64,000 nt of DNA. It comes from CAYSYY01 sp964576115 [NCBI: uncultured Gemmatimonadota bacterium]. Lineage in GTDB: Bacteria > Blakebacterota > Blakebacteria > Blakebacterales. Both the position numbers and the translations under genes were made by a program. Below, piece by piece: positions 25,277 to 33,724 of this stretch; within the stretch, counting starts at the first letter, position 1, and each line of letters opens with the position of its first letter. Location of the stretch: NCBI GenBank assembly GCA_964576115.1, contig CAZNUA010000009.1:3319-67318 (forward strand), given 5' to 3'. The notes below the pieces were generated by a model, which did not search any database, was not told the DNA's origin, and saw only the letters and a program-made list of their open reading frames with translations.

Positions 25277-26377
25277 TCAGATATCGTGTAAAGAGTAACT
25301 CGTGCTCCGTCCCCCCTCGGGATTCTTTGTCAGAACTCCCCGGTCGACGAGATCGGTGATATCCCGCCAAGCAGTATCCTGCGAGCAGCCGGCCATCCTG
25401 GCCCATTTCGAAGAGGTCAGCCGGCCTTCCAACCCGTCGAGGATACGGTTGAGCATGGTGATCTGGCGTTCGGTAAATGATTCGGCGGCGTATTGTTCCC
25501 AGAAGCGTGCTTTGCGGGTGCTGTCCATTAAGGTCTCCCCGGCTCGCTCGATCGCCCGGGCAAAACAGGCCAGGAACCACTCCAGCCAGGGGGTGATATC
25601 GAGCGATCCCCGCTGAGTCGACTCCAGCCGGTGATAGTACTCCCGGCGTTCGGCTCTGATCTGGGATGACAGGCTGTAGAACCGGCGTTCGTTCTGCTCG
25701 CCGCGGGCCAGAACCATCTCGGCAATCGCCCGGGCAATCCGACCGTTCCCGTCCTCGAAGGGATGGATCGTAACGAACCAGAGGTGTGCGATTCCGGCTT
25801 TGAGAACCGGATCCGGGTCCGCTTCTGATTCGAACCACTCCAGAAATCGCTCGATCTCGGATTCGATCCGGTCGGCCGGCGGGGCCTCGAAGTGAACCTG
25901 GCGCCGGCCGATCGGCCCCGAGACGACCTGCATCGGACCTGACCTGTCATCCCGCCACTGACCGGTCAGGATAGATTGCAGGCCACTGTATTGCGTCGGG
26001 AAAAGAGCTGCCTGCCAGCGCTTGAGACGTTCGGCCGTCAGGGGACGATTGAAAGAATGAGTGGCATCGAGCATGACCTCGACAATCCCCTCGACATTGC
26101 GTTCGACCTGATCCACGCCGCCGATGTCGATCCCGAGCCGGCTGGCCAGGGAAGAGCGGACCTGGGAGGTCGAGATGATTTCACCTTCGATTTCGCTCGT
26201 ACTGACGACTTCCTCCGTCAGGGTGGCCAGGACCGACTCCTGTTGGATCGTAAAACCAAGCGCCTGCATTCGTCCCAACAGTAATCCCTGCTCATGCCGG
26301 GTTCGGGCCAGAGGTTGAGTGAGTCGAGACGTGTCGAAAGTGACCTCGGGCCAGTTCGCGCGCTGCCACAGATACAT
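25277..26377 (-). CDS. Fic-domain AMPylase with C-terminal winged helix
   Basis: 366 residues. The catalytic Fic motif HPFEDGNGRIAR is at 205-216. An N-terminal inhibitory helix motif, Thr60-x-x-x-Glu64-Gly65 in STSEIEGE, marks it as a class-II Fic protein that is self-inhibited until the helix moves. Residues about 310-366 form a winged helix-turn-helix (RLTSSKWARMAGCSQDTAWR, DLVDRGVLTKN). It would transfer AMP to a hydroxyl of a protein target, which is unknown. The start has GGGAGA upstream. The DNA-binding domain and palindromes at its promoter suggest autoregulation. It is not paired with an antitoxin gene. Confidence 0.93.
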   Translation of the reverse strand: MYLWQRANWPEVTFDTSRLTQPLARTRHEQGLLLGRMQALGFTIQQESVLATLTEEVVSTSEIEGEIISTSQVRSSLASRLGIDIGGVDQVERNVEGIVEVMLDATHSFNRPLTAERLKRWQAALFPTQYSGLQSILTGQWRDDRSGPMQVVSGPIGRRQVHFEAPPADRIESEIERFLEWFESEADPDPVLKAGIAHLWFVTIHPFEDGNGRIARAIAEMVLARGEQNERRFYSLSSQIRAERREYYHRLESTQRGSLDITPWLEWFLACFARAIERAGETLMDSTRKARFWEQYAAESFTERQITMLNRILDGLEGRLTSSKWARMAGCSQDTAWRDITDLVDRGVLTKNPEGGRSTSYSLHDI

Positions 26378-26402
26378 GGTACCGTCTCCCTGCTGGACAG
26401 TG

Positions 26403-26431
26403 ATAATATCCGTAATTTATGCGGAGATTAT
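26403..26431. promoter_or_regulatory. Palindromic operator 1 at the fic promoter
   Basis: ATAATATCCG (26403-26412) and CGGAGATTAT (26422-26431) are inverted repeats matching at 9 of 10 positions around a 9-base AT-rich centre. The right arm overlaps the fic -10 box, so occupancy should repress fic. Confidence 0.55.
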
Positions 26432-26454
26432 ACTATGCTGGGGAAGAAAATCAA
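26427..26454 (-). promoter_or_regulatory. fic promoter
   Basis: On the minus strand, TTGATT (26449-26454) precedes a perfect TATAAT (26427-26432) by 16 bases. The stretch is AT-rich compared with its surroundings. The start codon lies about 50 bases downstream. Confidence 0.6.
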
Positions 26455-26472
26455 GCTATTATTCGCATATTT

Positions 26473-26500
26473 TGCGGAGAATGGATGCATATTCTCCGCA
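26473..26500. promoter_or_regulatory. Palindromic operator 2 upstream of fic
   Basis: TGCGGAGAAT (26473-26482) and ATTCTCCGCA (26491-26500) form a perfect 10-base inverted repeat around 8 bases. Its GCGGAGA half-site also occurs in operator 1, and a degenerate half-site (ATTCGC) sits at 26461-26466. The repeat lies upstream of the fic -35 box. Confidence 0.55.
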
Positions 26501-26566
26501 CGGGACAGTTTCAGCGGACCGGCCGGATGGAAGGGAGAGGAGACAGATGTCCGATGGGACGATCTC

Positions 26567-27496
26567 TCAGCGGTAGAGGGGAACGTCGCGTTCGGCCCGC
26601 AGGCGGTTGTAGAGCAGGATCTCGGGGCGGTATTCGAAGTGGATGGTATCGAAGCGGGCCCACTTGCCCCCCCACACGAAGCCGTGCCGCTCGAAGATTT
26701 CGATGACCGCCTGCGGCGGGCTCCAGCGCTGATCCAACGGCAGGCGGTCCCACCGTCCGTACCAGACCCGGGTCCATTCCCAGAAGACCTGCCGGCGGCC
26801 GTAACTGCGTGGTTCGAGATCGAGCGCCAGCCCGTAGGCGTGAAAGCTGCTGATGCCGGTATTCGAGATCGAGCGGGTCTGGAAGGAGTAGACGGTCCTG
26901 AGTTCCTCGATCCAGGTTTGCAGGTCGGGATCGGTGCGGGCGGCGGCGAGCAGTTCTGCTTCGATGGCCGCCAGTTCCTCGGCGCAGAAGGTGTTGATGA
27001 AAATGCTGTGCTCGAGGAAACGGGCCGAACGGCCGTGGGTGCGCCGTTGCGCCTCGTTGCGGCCGAAGATGGCATCCAGAAAATCGGAGGCGATCCGGAT
27101 TCGCTCGCCGGCCCAGGGCACCGGCTCGGTCAGCGGATCGAGGGGGTAATCGTAAAAGATCGAATCATAGCGGTGGGCCCATTCCAGGTGGCCGGGTCCC
27201 AGCAGCTTGCCGTCCTGGAAGTGAATTCGCTGGCGGCCGATCGCAAAGACGACGTCATCGGGAGTGGTGATCAGGGAATCGATGAACTCGCCGTAGGTCC
27301 GTTCGAGGGCCAGCAGCTGCAGTTCCCGCTCGTCGCTGGTGAAGGACGCGGGATCGGCCGCGGCCGGGCCCACGGTTCCGGCCTCGGCCGCTCCGCTCGA
27401 GGGCGGCGACAGGTGCAGTGTCAGCAGGCCGGCCAGGCCGACCATGATCAGGGCCAGCGCGAGCGCCGCCCGCCGGGAGTACGGGGTCGCTGTCAT
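26567..27496 (-). CDS. M15-family peptidase, membrane-anchored
   Basis: 309 residues. A hydrophobic helix (about 10-29) anchors the protein or acts as a signal peptide. The zinc motif SFHAYGLALDLEP gives His219 and Asp226, and DTIHFEYRP near the end gives His286 with Glu288, the M15 (D-Ala-D-Ala carboxypeptidase / L-Ala-D-Glu endopeptidase-like) pattern. It probably trims peptidoglycan peptides outside the cytoplasm. The 200 residues before the zinc motif are unassigned. The start has no Shine-Dalgarno; a GC hairpin directly abuts the ATG (27497-27516), so translation may be unusual or the start may be leaderless. Confidence 0.82.
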   Translation of the reverse strand: MTATPYSRRAALALALIMVGLAGLLTLHLSPPSSGAAEAGTVGPAAADPASFTSDERELQLLALERTYGEFIDSLITTPDDVVFAIGRQRIHFQDGKLLGPGHLEWAHRYDSIFYDYPLDPLTEPVPWAGERIRIASDFLDAIFGRNEAQRRTHGRSARFLEHSIFINTFCAEELAAIEAELLAAARTDPDLQTWIEELRTVYSFQTRSISNTGISSFHAYGLALDLEPRSYGRRQVFWEWTRVWYGRWDRLPLDQRWSPPQAVIEIFERHGFVWGGKWARFDTIHFEYRPEILLYNRLRAERDVPLYR

Positions 27497-27516
27497 CGCC
27501 GCGGGCCCCCGCGGCG
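27497..27516. repeat. Perfect hairpin abutting the M15 start codon
   Basis: CGCCGCGGG (27497-27505) and CCCGCGGCG (27508-27516) pair fully around two bases. The ATG of the M15 gene begins at 27496 on the minus strand, immediately after the hairpin, where a ribosome-binding site would be expected. Confidence 0.55.
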
Positions 27517-27660
27517 AGCTTGATCTAAGTATCTTAGGGCAGACATCAGATCCTGATACGCGGCAGGATCGGAAAGGTTCCGGGGCCGGGACCGCGATCC
27601 CCGCAAGGCGCCGTGTCCGTCCGGGCGCCGTCGCATCCGGACGGCGGCCGTGACCCTGTA

Positions 27661-27689
27661 TTGACCCTGACGGGGCGGCAGTCTATCGT
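27661..27689 (+). promoter_or_regulatory. Promoter of the JAMM-DinG run, near-leaderless
   Basis: TTGACC (27661-27666) and TATCGT (27684-27689) are 17 bases apart. Transcription should begin near 27696, essentially at the ATG (27695), which has no Shine-Dalgarno. The 198-base divergent gap 27497-27694 holds nothing else I recognise. Confidence 0.45.
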
Positions 27690-27694
27690 GCGGC

Positions 27695-30292
27695 ATGCGT
27701 TCGGATCGTCCTCCGGCCTCGGGGCCGGCTCCCGCCGGCACCCCTCTCAAACGTTCGACCCGTCCCGCCCGGGAGTGGTTCGAGCCCGCCGTGGCCCGGG
27801 CCGTGGCCGCCGAGATCGCGGCCGCGGGCGGGAGCGAGGTGTTCTTCGTCGGCCGGCTCTCGGATGCCGGCGTCATCGTCGAAGCCGAAGTGGCCGCCCG
27901 GGGCAGCCGCGAAGCGGTCCCCGTCATCGCCCGCGCCGTCCGGCCGGGCGAGATCGTTCTGCACAACCATCCCTCCGGTTCGCTGGCGGCCTCGGGCCCC
28001 GATCTCGAGATCGCCGCCGCCTTCGGAAGCGACGGGATCGGCTTCGCTATCATAGACAACGACTGCCGGAATATCTACGTGGTGGTGGAACCGGGCCGGG
28101 CCGACGAGATCCGGCCGGTCGATCTGGCCGAGGTCGAAGCGTTCTTCGCCCCCGGGGGCCCCCTGAGCCGGACCCTGCCGGGGTACGAACCCCGGACGGT
28201 TCAGAGCCACATGGCGCTGGCGGCGGCCGGTGCTTTCAACGACGGCCGGGTGGTACTCGTAGAAGCCGGCACCGGGGTGGGCAAGAGCCTGGCCTATCTG
28301 GTCCCGGCCGTGCTGTGGGCGTGCCGCAATCACCGCCGGGTGGTGATCTCGACCAATACCATCAACCTGCAGGAACAGCTCCTGGGATCCGATCTGCCGG
28401 TCCTCGAAGAGGCGGGGCTGGAATTCAGGGCGGTTCTGGTCAAGGGCCGCCGCAACTATGTCTGCCTGCGCAAGGTCGACGAGGTACGGCTCGAACCCGA
28501 TCTGTTCGCCGAACTCGACGGCGATGTCACAGAACTCGAGCGGCTCATCACCTGGGCCGGGCGAAGCGAGGACGGCAGTCTGGCCGACCTGCGCCCGCCT
28601 CCTCCCGAGCGGGTCTGGGAGAAGGTGGCCACCGAGAGTGACGACTGCGCCCGGGCCCGCTGCCCCTGGTTCAACGAGTGCCGTTTCTACCGGGCCCGCC
28701 GGCGCGCCGCGACGGCCGATCTGCTGATCGTGAACCACCACCTGCTCTTCACCGATCTGGCCCTGCGCCAGGCCCTGGGGCCGACCGGCAATACGGCCGT
28801 CCTGCCAGCCTACAGCCATGTCATCATCGACGAGGCCCAGCATGTCGAGGAAACCGCCACGTCTCACTTCGGCACCGACATATCCAGTGTCGGGGTTCAG
28901 CGCCAGATCGGACGGCTGCAGCATCGCACCCGTTCCACCCGGGGACTGCTCCCGGTGCTGCAGCGCGTCCTGCTGCCCCTGGTCGAAAAAGATCCCCAGG
29001 CGGCCCGCGCCCTGGACCGGCTCGAAACCGCAGTACGGCCTGCGTGCCGGCAGGCCGCCGAAGAGGTGGCGGCCCATTTCTCTCATCTCGACCGGGCTCT
29101 GCAGCCGCTGCTCACGGCCTCGGGACCCGAGACCCGCCTGCGCCTGACCGAGGCGGTCGAGAGCGATCCCGCCTGGGGCGAGGACGCCCGGGTGACCTGC
29201 CAGGCACTGCGCCGCGAGCTGGCCAGGCTCGTCGAAGAACTCGAGAAACTGCTGCGCGACATCGAGCCGCTGCGCGACGAATACGCCGACGACCTCGATT
29301 CTCCCCGCCTCGACATCGCCGCCTCGACCGGCCGTCTGAGCCGGGCCGCAGCGGCCCTGGCCCGCTTTACCGAACCCGACGATAGCGACGCGGAGAGCGT
29401 CCGGTGGATCGAAACCTCGCCCCGGCGCCGCGGCACCGCGCGGGTGGTTCTGGCCACCGCTCCGATCGAGGTCGGCCCCCAGCTGGCCCGGGCCTGCTTC
29501 GAGACCGTCGAGGGGGCTCTGCTCTGTTCGGCCACGCTGGCGGTCGACGGTGACTTCGGGTATACCGCCACCCGTCTCGGGCTCGACCGCCTCGAATCGG
29601 GCCGCGTCGTCGCCGATCTGCTCCCCAGCCCTTTCCGCTATGACGAGCAGACTCTCTTCATGGTTGTCGACGACCTGCCGCTGCCCGATCAGGAGGGGCA
29701 GGAGGAGGCGATGGCGGACCTGCTGACCGAGGCGATTGCGGCCGCCGGGGGGCGCACCCTGGTACTCACCACCGCCTGGGGCGCCCTGCGGCGCCTGCAC
29801 GAGCGGCTTGCCGAACCCCTGGCCGCGCGGGGGGTGACCCTGCGGCGTCAGGGCCAGGCTCCCCGGGCCGACCTGCTCGAATCTCTGCGGACCGGAGAGG
29901 GCCAGGCTTTGCTGGCCACCGATTCGTTCTGGGAGGGAATCGACGTACGCGGCGAAGCTCTGAGCCTGGTGGCGCTGACCCGTCTGCCGTTCCGGGTGCC
30001 CTCCGAACCGGTTCTGCAGGCCCGCGCCGAACGGCTGGAACGCGAGGGGGGCAACGCCTTCACGGAATTGCTCCTGCCGATGGCGGTCCTCAAATTCAAG
30101 CAGGGCATGGGACGGCTGATCAGGCACCGCAACGATCGCGGGATCGCCCTGGTGCTGGATCCCCGGATCGTGCGCCGCGCCTATGGCAAGACCTTTGTCG
30201 CCTCGCTCGGCTGGGGGGCGCCCGAACCGGTCCCGGCGCGCGAGGCGCTCGAACGGATCAGGGAGTGGTTTGAAGAGGAGGCGCGTCCATGA
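27695..30292 (+). CDS. JAMM-domain / DinG-type helicase fusion
   Basis: 865 residues. Residues about 25-135 form a RadC-like JAMM domain: His90 and His92 in HNHPSG, Ser100 and Asp103 following with RadC spacing, and Glu48 a candidate catalytic acid. From about 165 an XPD/DinG-type superfamily-2 helicase follows: Walker A EAGTGVGKS (190-198), a four-Cys Fe-S region (NYVCLRK, then DDCARARCPWFNEC), DEAQH as motif II, and motif VI QGMGRLIRH near the C-terminus. DinG unwinds R-loops and 5'-tailed DNA. The JAMM part may process a protein or small molecule at the DNA site. Starts a long run of co-directional genes; its stop overlaps galK as ATGA. Confidence 0.9.
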   Translation: MRSDRPPASGPAPAGTPLKRSTRPAREWFEPAVARAVAAEIAAAGGSEVFFVGRLSDAGVIVEAEVAARGSREAVPVIARAVRPGEIVLHNHPSGSLAASGPDLEIAAAFGSDGIGFAIIDNDCRNIYVVVEPGRADEIRPVDLAEVEAFFAPGGPLSRTLPGYEPRTVQSHMALAAAGAFNDGRVVLVEAGTGVGKSLAYLVPAVLWACRNHRRVVISTNTINLQEQLLGSDLPVLEEAGLEFRAVLVKGRRNYVCLRKVDEVRLEPDLFAELDGDVTELERLITWAGRSEDGSLADLRPPPPERVWEKVATESDDCARARCPWFNECRFYRARRRAATADLLIVNHHLLFTDLALRQALGPTGNTAVLPAYSHVIIDEAQHVEETATSHFGTDISSVGVQRQIGRLQHRTRSTRGLLPVLQRVLLPLVEKDPQAARALDRLETAVRPACRQAAEEVAAHFSHLDRALQPLLTASGPETRLRLTEAVESDPAWGEDARVTCQALRRELARLVEELEKLLRDIEPLRDEYADDLDSPRLDIAASTGRLSRAAAALARFTEPDDSDAESVRWIETSPRRRGTARVVLATAPIEVGPQLARACFETVEGALLCSATLAVDGDFGYTATRLGLDRLESGRVVADLLPSPFRYDEQTLFMVVDDLPLPDQEGQEEAMADLLTEAIAAAGGRTLVLTTAWGALRRLHERLAEPLAARGVTLRRQGQAPRADLLESLRTGEGQALLATDSFWEGIDVRGEALSLVALTRLPFRVPSEPVLQARAERLEREGGNAFTELLLPMAVLKFKQGMGRLIRHRNDRGIALVLDPRIVRRAYGKTFVASLGWGAPEPVPAREALERIREWFEEEARP

Positions 30293-31539
30293 GCGGCGAG
30301 CAGACACTCACTGCGGTCGAACGGGCGCGAGCCGGACTTCGCCGGCTCAAGGTCGAGGCCGAACGTGAGGGCTGGCGGGCCGGCGCGGCGGTGCGCCTCG
30401 GGCTGGCGCCGGGACGGGTCAACCTGTTGGGCGAGCATGTCGATTACAGCGACGGCTGGGTGATGCCGGTGGCGATCGACCGCCATGTCGCGGCCGCGTA
30501 TGAGCCCGGCGGCGGGACGCACCTGGTCGTGCACAGCCTCGATTTCGCCGACACCTTCCGCATCGATCTGACCGAACTCGAAGCCGTGGGCTCCGAGCCC
30601 GACCGGTTCGAGGCCCTGGTGGGCGGAGCCCATACCCGCTGGCGGCGCTACGCCGCCGGGGTCGTCCTCGAACTCGCTGCGGCCGGCGATGTTCCGAGGC
30701 CGGGTCTGATGGCGATCGCCGGCGATGTTCCCCTCGGGGCCGGACTCTCTTCTTCGGCCGCGCTCGAGGCCGCGCTGTACACCGCCCTGGCCGCCGACCC
30801 CGCGGCGAGCCCGGAAGCGGCCCGGCTCTGCCAGCGGGCCGAGAACCGTTGGGCGGGGATGCCGTGCGGGATCATGGATCAGTTCGCCAGTTTCATGGGC
30901 GAGCGGGAGAAGGTGCTCTACCTGGACTGCCGTACCCTCGAATTCCGCTGTCTCGCTTTACCCCCCGGGCTCGAACTCACCGTCGTCGACAGCGGGGTGC
31001 GGCGCGAGCTGGCAGCTTCGGCCTACCGCGGGCGCCGGCAGGAAATCGAAACGGCGTGCGAACTGATCGGCCGCTTCACCGGCCCGATTCAGACCCTGCG
31101 CGACGTGCCGGCCGGATCGTTTTCCGCGTTCGAGGACCTGCTCCCCGAACCGTTGCGCTCCCGGGTCGAACACGTGCTGGGCGGTTTCGACCGGGTCCGG
31201 GAGGGAGTCCGGGTTCTGGCCCTGGGGCAGGGCGAAGCCTTCGGCGAGCTGATGACGGCCTGCCACCGCTCTCTGGCCGAACTCTATGCGGTGAGTATTC
31301 CCGAACTGGATCTGATCGTCGCCTCGGCGCTCGAGGTCGAGGGGGTTCTCGGGGCCCGCCTGACCGGAGCCGGTTTCGGCGGCTGCTGCGTCGTGCTGCA
31401 TCGTCCGGATTGCACCGCCGAGCTGACCGGGAGGATCTCCTCGGCCCTTCGCGAGCGCTTCGACATCGAGCCGCTCTGCCATCATCTTGCTGTCGCCGAC
31501 GGAGCCCGCCGGCTGGAACCGGAAGGAGAGGGCGCATGA
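30289..31539 (+). CDS. galK: Galactokinase
   Basis: 416 residues, GHMP kinase that phosphorylates galactose to galactose-1-phosphate (Leloir pathway). The galactokinase signature PGRVNLLGEHVDYSDG is at 41-56, the ATP loop VPLGAGLSSSAALEA at about 146-160, and the third GHMP motif GARLTGAGFGGCCVV near 351-365. The catalytic Asp is in CGIMDQFAS. The start overlaps the helicase stop by four bases, and its stop overlaps hyuA by four. No galT, galE or galM is present in the window, so its role may lie with the glycan genes to the left. Confidence 0.92.
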   Translation: MSGEQTLTAVERARAGLRRLKVEAEREGWRAGAAVRLGLAPGRVNLLGEHVDYSDGWVMPVAIDRHVAAAYEPGGGTHLVVHSLDFADTFRIDLTELEAVGSEPDRFEALVGGAHTRWRRYAAGVVLELAAAGDVPRPGLMAIAGDVPLGAGLSSSAALEAALYTALAADPAASPEAARLCQRAENRWAGMPCGIMDQFASFMGEREKVLYLDCRTLEFRCLALPPGLELTVVDSGVRRELAASAYRGRRQEIETACELIGRFTGPIQTLRDVPAGSFSAFEDLLPEPLRSRVEHVLGGFDRVREGVRVLALGQGEAFGELMTACHRSLAELYAVSIPELDLIVASALEVEGVLGARLTGAGFGGCCVVLHRPDCTAELTGRISSALRERFDIEPLCHHLAVADGARRLEPEGEGA

Positions 31540-33707
31540 GCATGCGGCTCATCGGGGTGGATACGGGAGGCACCTTCACCGACCTGGTGGCCCTGACCGC
31601 CGGGACACTCGAACACCACAAGCTGGCCAGCACACCGGCCGATCCCGCCCGGGCGGTCCTGGAGGGTGTCGGCGTCCTGACCGGGGGGGCGGGCCCCGAT
31701 CCCGACGATCGGGTGGCCCATGGCACCACCGTCGGCACCAACGCCGTTCTGACCGGACAGGTGGCGGCGGCCGTGCTCGTGACCACCCGCGGTTTCGAGG
31801 ACGTGCTCGAGATCGGGCGCCAGGACCGGCCCCGGCTCTACGACCTGGAGGTCGAGCGGCCCCGGCCGCTGATTGCCGCCGGGCGGCGGCTGGGTATTGC
31901 GGAGCGGATCGGTCCCGAAGGTCAGGTGGAGCAATCCCTGGCGGCCGGCGACCGCGCCCTGGCCGGATTGCTCGAGGCGCTGGAAGCCCTCGATCCTCCC
32001 CCCGAGGCGATCGCCGTTTCGCTCCTGCACGCCTACGCCAATCCGAACCACGAACGCCTGATCGGGGCCGAACTCGCGCGCCGCTTCCCCGGGATTCCCC
32101 TGACCCTTTCGAGCGAGCTGATTCCCGTCTTCCGGGAGTACGAACGGACCTCGACCGTGGTTGTGAACGCCGCCGTACAGCCGGTCATGAGCCGATATCT
32201 CGGGCGGCTGCGCGAGGGATTGGGCTCGCAGCGGCTCACCATCACGACCTCGAGCGGGGGCTCGGTGTCGGCGCGGCGAGCCGCCGAGGAGCCGGTCCGC
32301 ACCCTGCTCTCGGGCCCGGCCGCAGGAGTGGCCGGAGCTCTGGCCGTGGCCCGGCGGGCCGGGTTCGAGAAGGTTCTGACCTTCGATATGGGCGGGACCA
32401 GCACCGACGTGGCCCTCTGCGACGGCGCCATCCGCCTGACCGCCGAGGGAGGGCTGGAGGGCTATCCCCTGCTCGTCGACCAGGTGGATCTGCATACCGT
32501 CGGAGCCGGCGGGGGAAGTCTGGCCCGGGTCGACCGGGGGGGCGCCCTGGTGGTCGGACCGCAGAGCGCCGGGGCCGATCCGGGACCGCTCGCCTACGGC
32601 CGCCGCACCGCGGGCGAGGCCGGCGAGGGGGTGACCGTCACCGACGCCAACCTTCTGCTCGGCCGGCTGCCCGCCGCCGGCCTGCTGGGGGGCGGCATGG
32701 CCCTGGACGACGGGGCCGCGCGGAGCGGACTGGAGCGTCTGGCCGCCGCGGCCGGCCGGGTGCCCGGAGCGCGCCCGATGACTCCCGAAGAATGTGCCGA
32801 GGGAGTGGTGCGGGTTGCGGTCACGACCATGGCGGGGGCCCTGCGGCGGATCAGTGTGGAGCGGGGCAAGGATCCCCGCGGCTATGTGCTGGTTTCGTTC
32901 GGCGGGGCCGGCGCGATGCACGCCGCCGCCCTGGCCCGGGAAATGGGAATCGACACCGTCCTCATTCCCCGCGAGCCCGGTCTGCTGTCGGCCGTGGGAA
33001 CGCTGGTGGCCGGTATGCGGATCGACCGGGCGCGCACGGTGCTCGGGCTGGATCCCGGCACCGACGCCGGAGCCGAGCAGCTCGAATGTGCCTGGCGCGA
33101 ACTGGAAGATGAAGCCGTCACCGGACTCGACGAGTCGGGTGCGGAGCAGAGCGGTCGCCGGATCGAACGCTGGGCCGACCTGCGCTACCGCGGCCAGTCG
33201 TTCGAGCTGACGGTCGAGGCCTCGACTCCAGCCACATCCGGGCGCCAACCGCAGCGGGCGCCGGGGGATCTCTGGACCGCACTGCGGGAGCGTTTCGCCG
33301 CCGCACACCGGGAGCGCTACGGCTACGATCGGCTCGAGACGCCGGTCGAACTGGTCTCGATCCGGGTGGCGGGTCACGGCCCCCCGGCGGCCGGCCTCGA
33401 CACCCTGCTGCCGCCCCTGGCACAAGAGAGCGAAGAGGGCGGAGCGGCCTCGCCCGGCGCGGCCACCGGAGGCCGGGCAGCCGCCGCGGCCGGGGAACGA
33501 GCGCCGGCGCAGGATGCGTATCCGCGGCGGGATATGATCTGGGAGGGGCAGATGTATCCGACCCCCCAGATTCCCCGCTCGGCGCTTACGGCCGGGACCA
33601 GCTTGCGCGGCCCGGCCCTGATGTACGAATTTTCCGCTACCACGATCGTCCCCCCCGGAGCCCGGGTCGAGATCGACCCCTGGGGCGATCTGATTCTGAA
33701 GGTCTGA
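31536..33707 (+). CDS. Hydantoinase/oxoprolinase-family alpha subunit HyuA
   Basis: 723 residues. The N-terminal RLIGVDTGGTFTDLVAL is the phosphate-binding start of the ASKHA-type HyuA fold, and KVLTFDMGGTSTDVALCDG near 285-303 is the second. Family members hydrolyse 5-oxoproline, hydantoins or carboxylate acetone-type substrates with ATP. It normally works with a HyuB subunit; here HyuB is encoded at 36090, with two genes in between. The C-terminal region contains a 30-residue Ala/Gly-rich insertion. The start at 31536 has AAGGAGAG at 31523-31530. Exact substrate unknown. Confidence 0.88.
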   Translation: MSMRLIGVDTGGTFTDLVALTAGTLEHHKLASTPADPARAVLEGVGVLTGGAGPDPDDRVAHGTTVGTNAVLTGQVAAAVLVTTRGFEDVLEIGRQDRPRLYDLEVERPRPLIAAGRRLGIAERIGPEGQVEQSLAAGDRALAGLLEALEALDPPPEAIAVSLLHAYANPNHERLIGAELARRFPGIPLTLSSELIPVFREYERTSTVVVNAAVQPVMSRYLGRLREGLGSQRLTITTSSGGSVSARRAAEEPVRTLLSGPAAGVAGALAVARRAGFEKVLTFDMGGTSTDVALCDGAIRLTAEGGLEGYPLLVDQVDLHTVGAGGGSLARVDRGGALVVGPQSAGADPGPLAYGRRTAGEAGEGVTVTDANLLLGRLPAAGLLGGGMALDDGAARSGLERLAAAAGRVPGARPMTPEECAEGVVRVAVTTMAGALRRISVERGKDPRGYVLVSFGGAGAMHAAALAREMGIDTVLIPREPGLLSAVGTLVAGMRIDRARTVLGLDPGTDAGAEQLECAWRELEDEAVTGLDESGAEQSGRRIERWADLRYRGQSFELTVEASTPATSGRQPQRAPGDLWTALRERFAAAHRERYGYDRLETPVELVSIRVAGHGPPAAGLDTLLPPLAQESEEGGAASPGAATGGRAAAAAGERAPAQDAYPRRDMIWEGQMYPTPQIPRSALTAGTSLRGPALMYEFSATTIVPPGARVEIDPWGDLILKV

Positions 33708-33724
33708 GAAAGAGGAGTCAGAGG

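Noticed and set aside
27683-30307. 874-codon minus-strand frame opposite the JAMM-DinG gene
   Set aside because: Low-complexity antisense translation; the plus-strand protein has all helicase and JAMM motifs.
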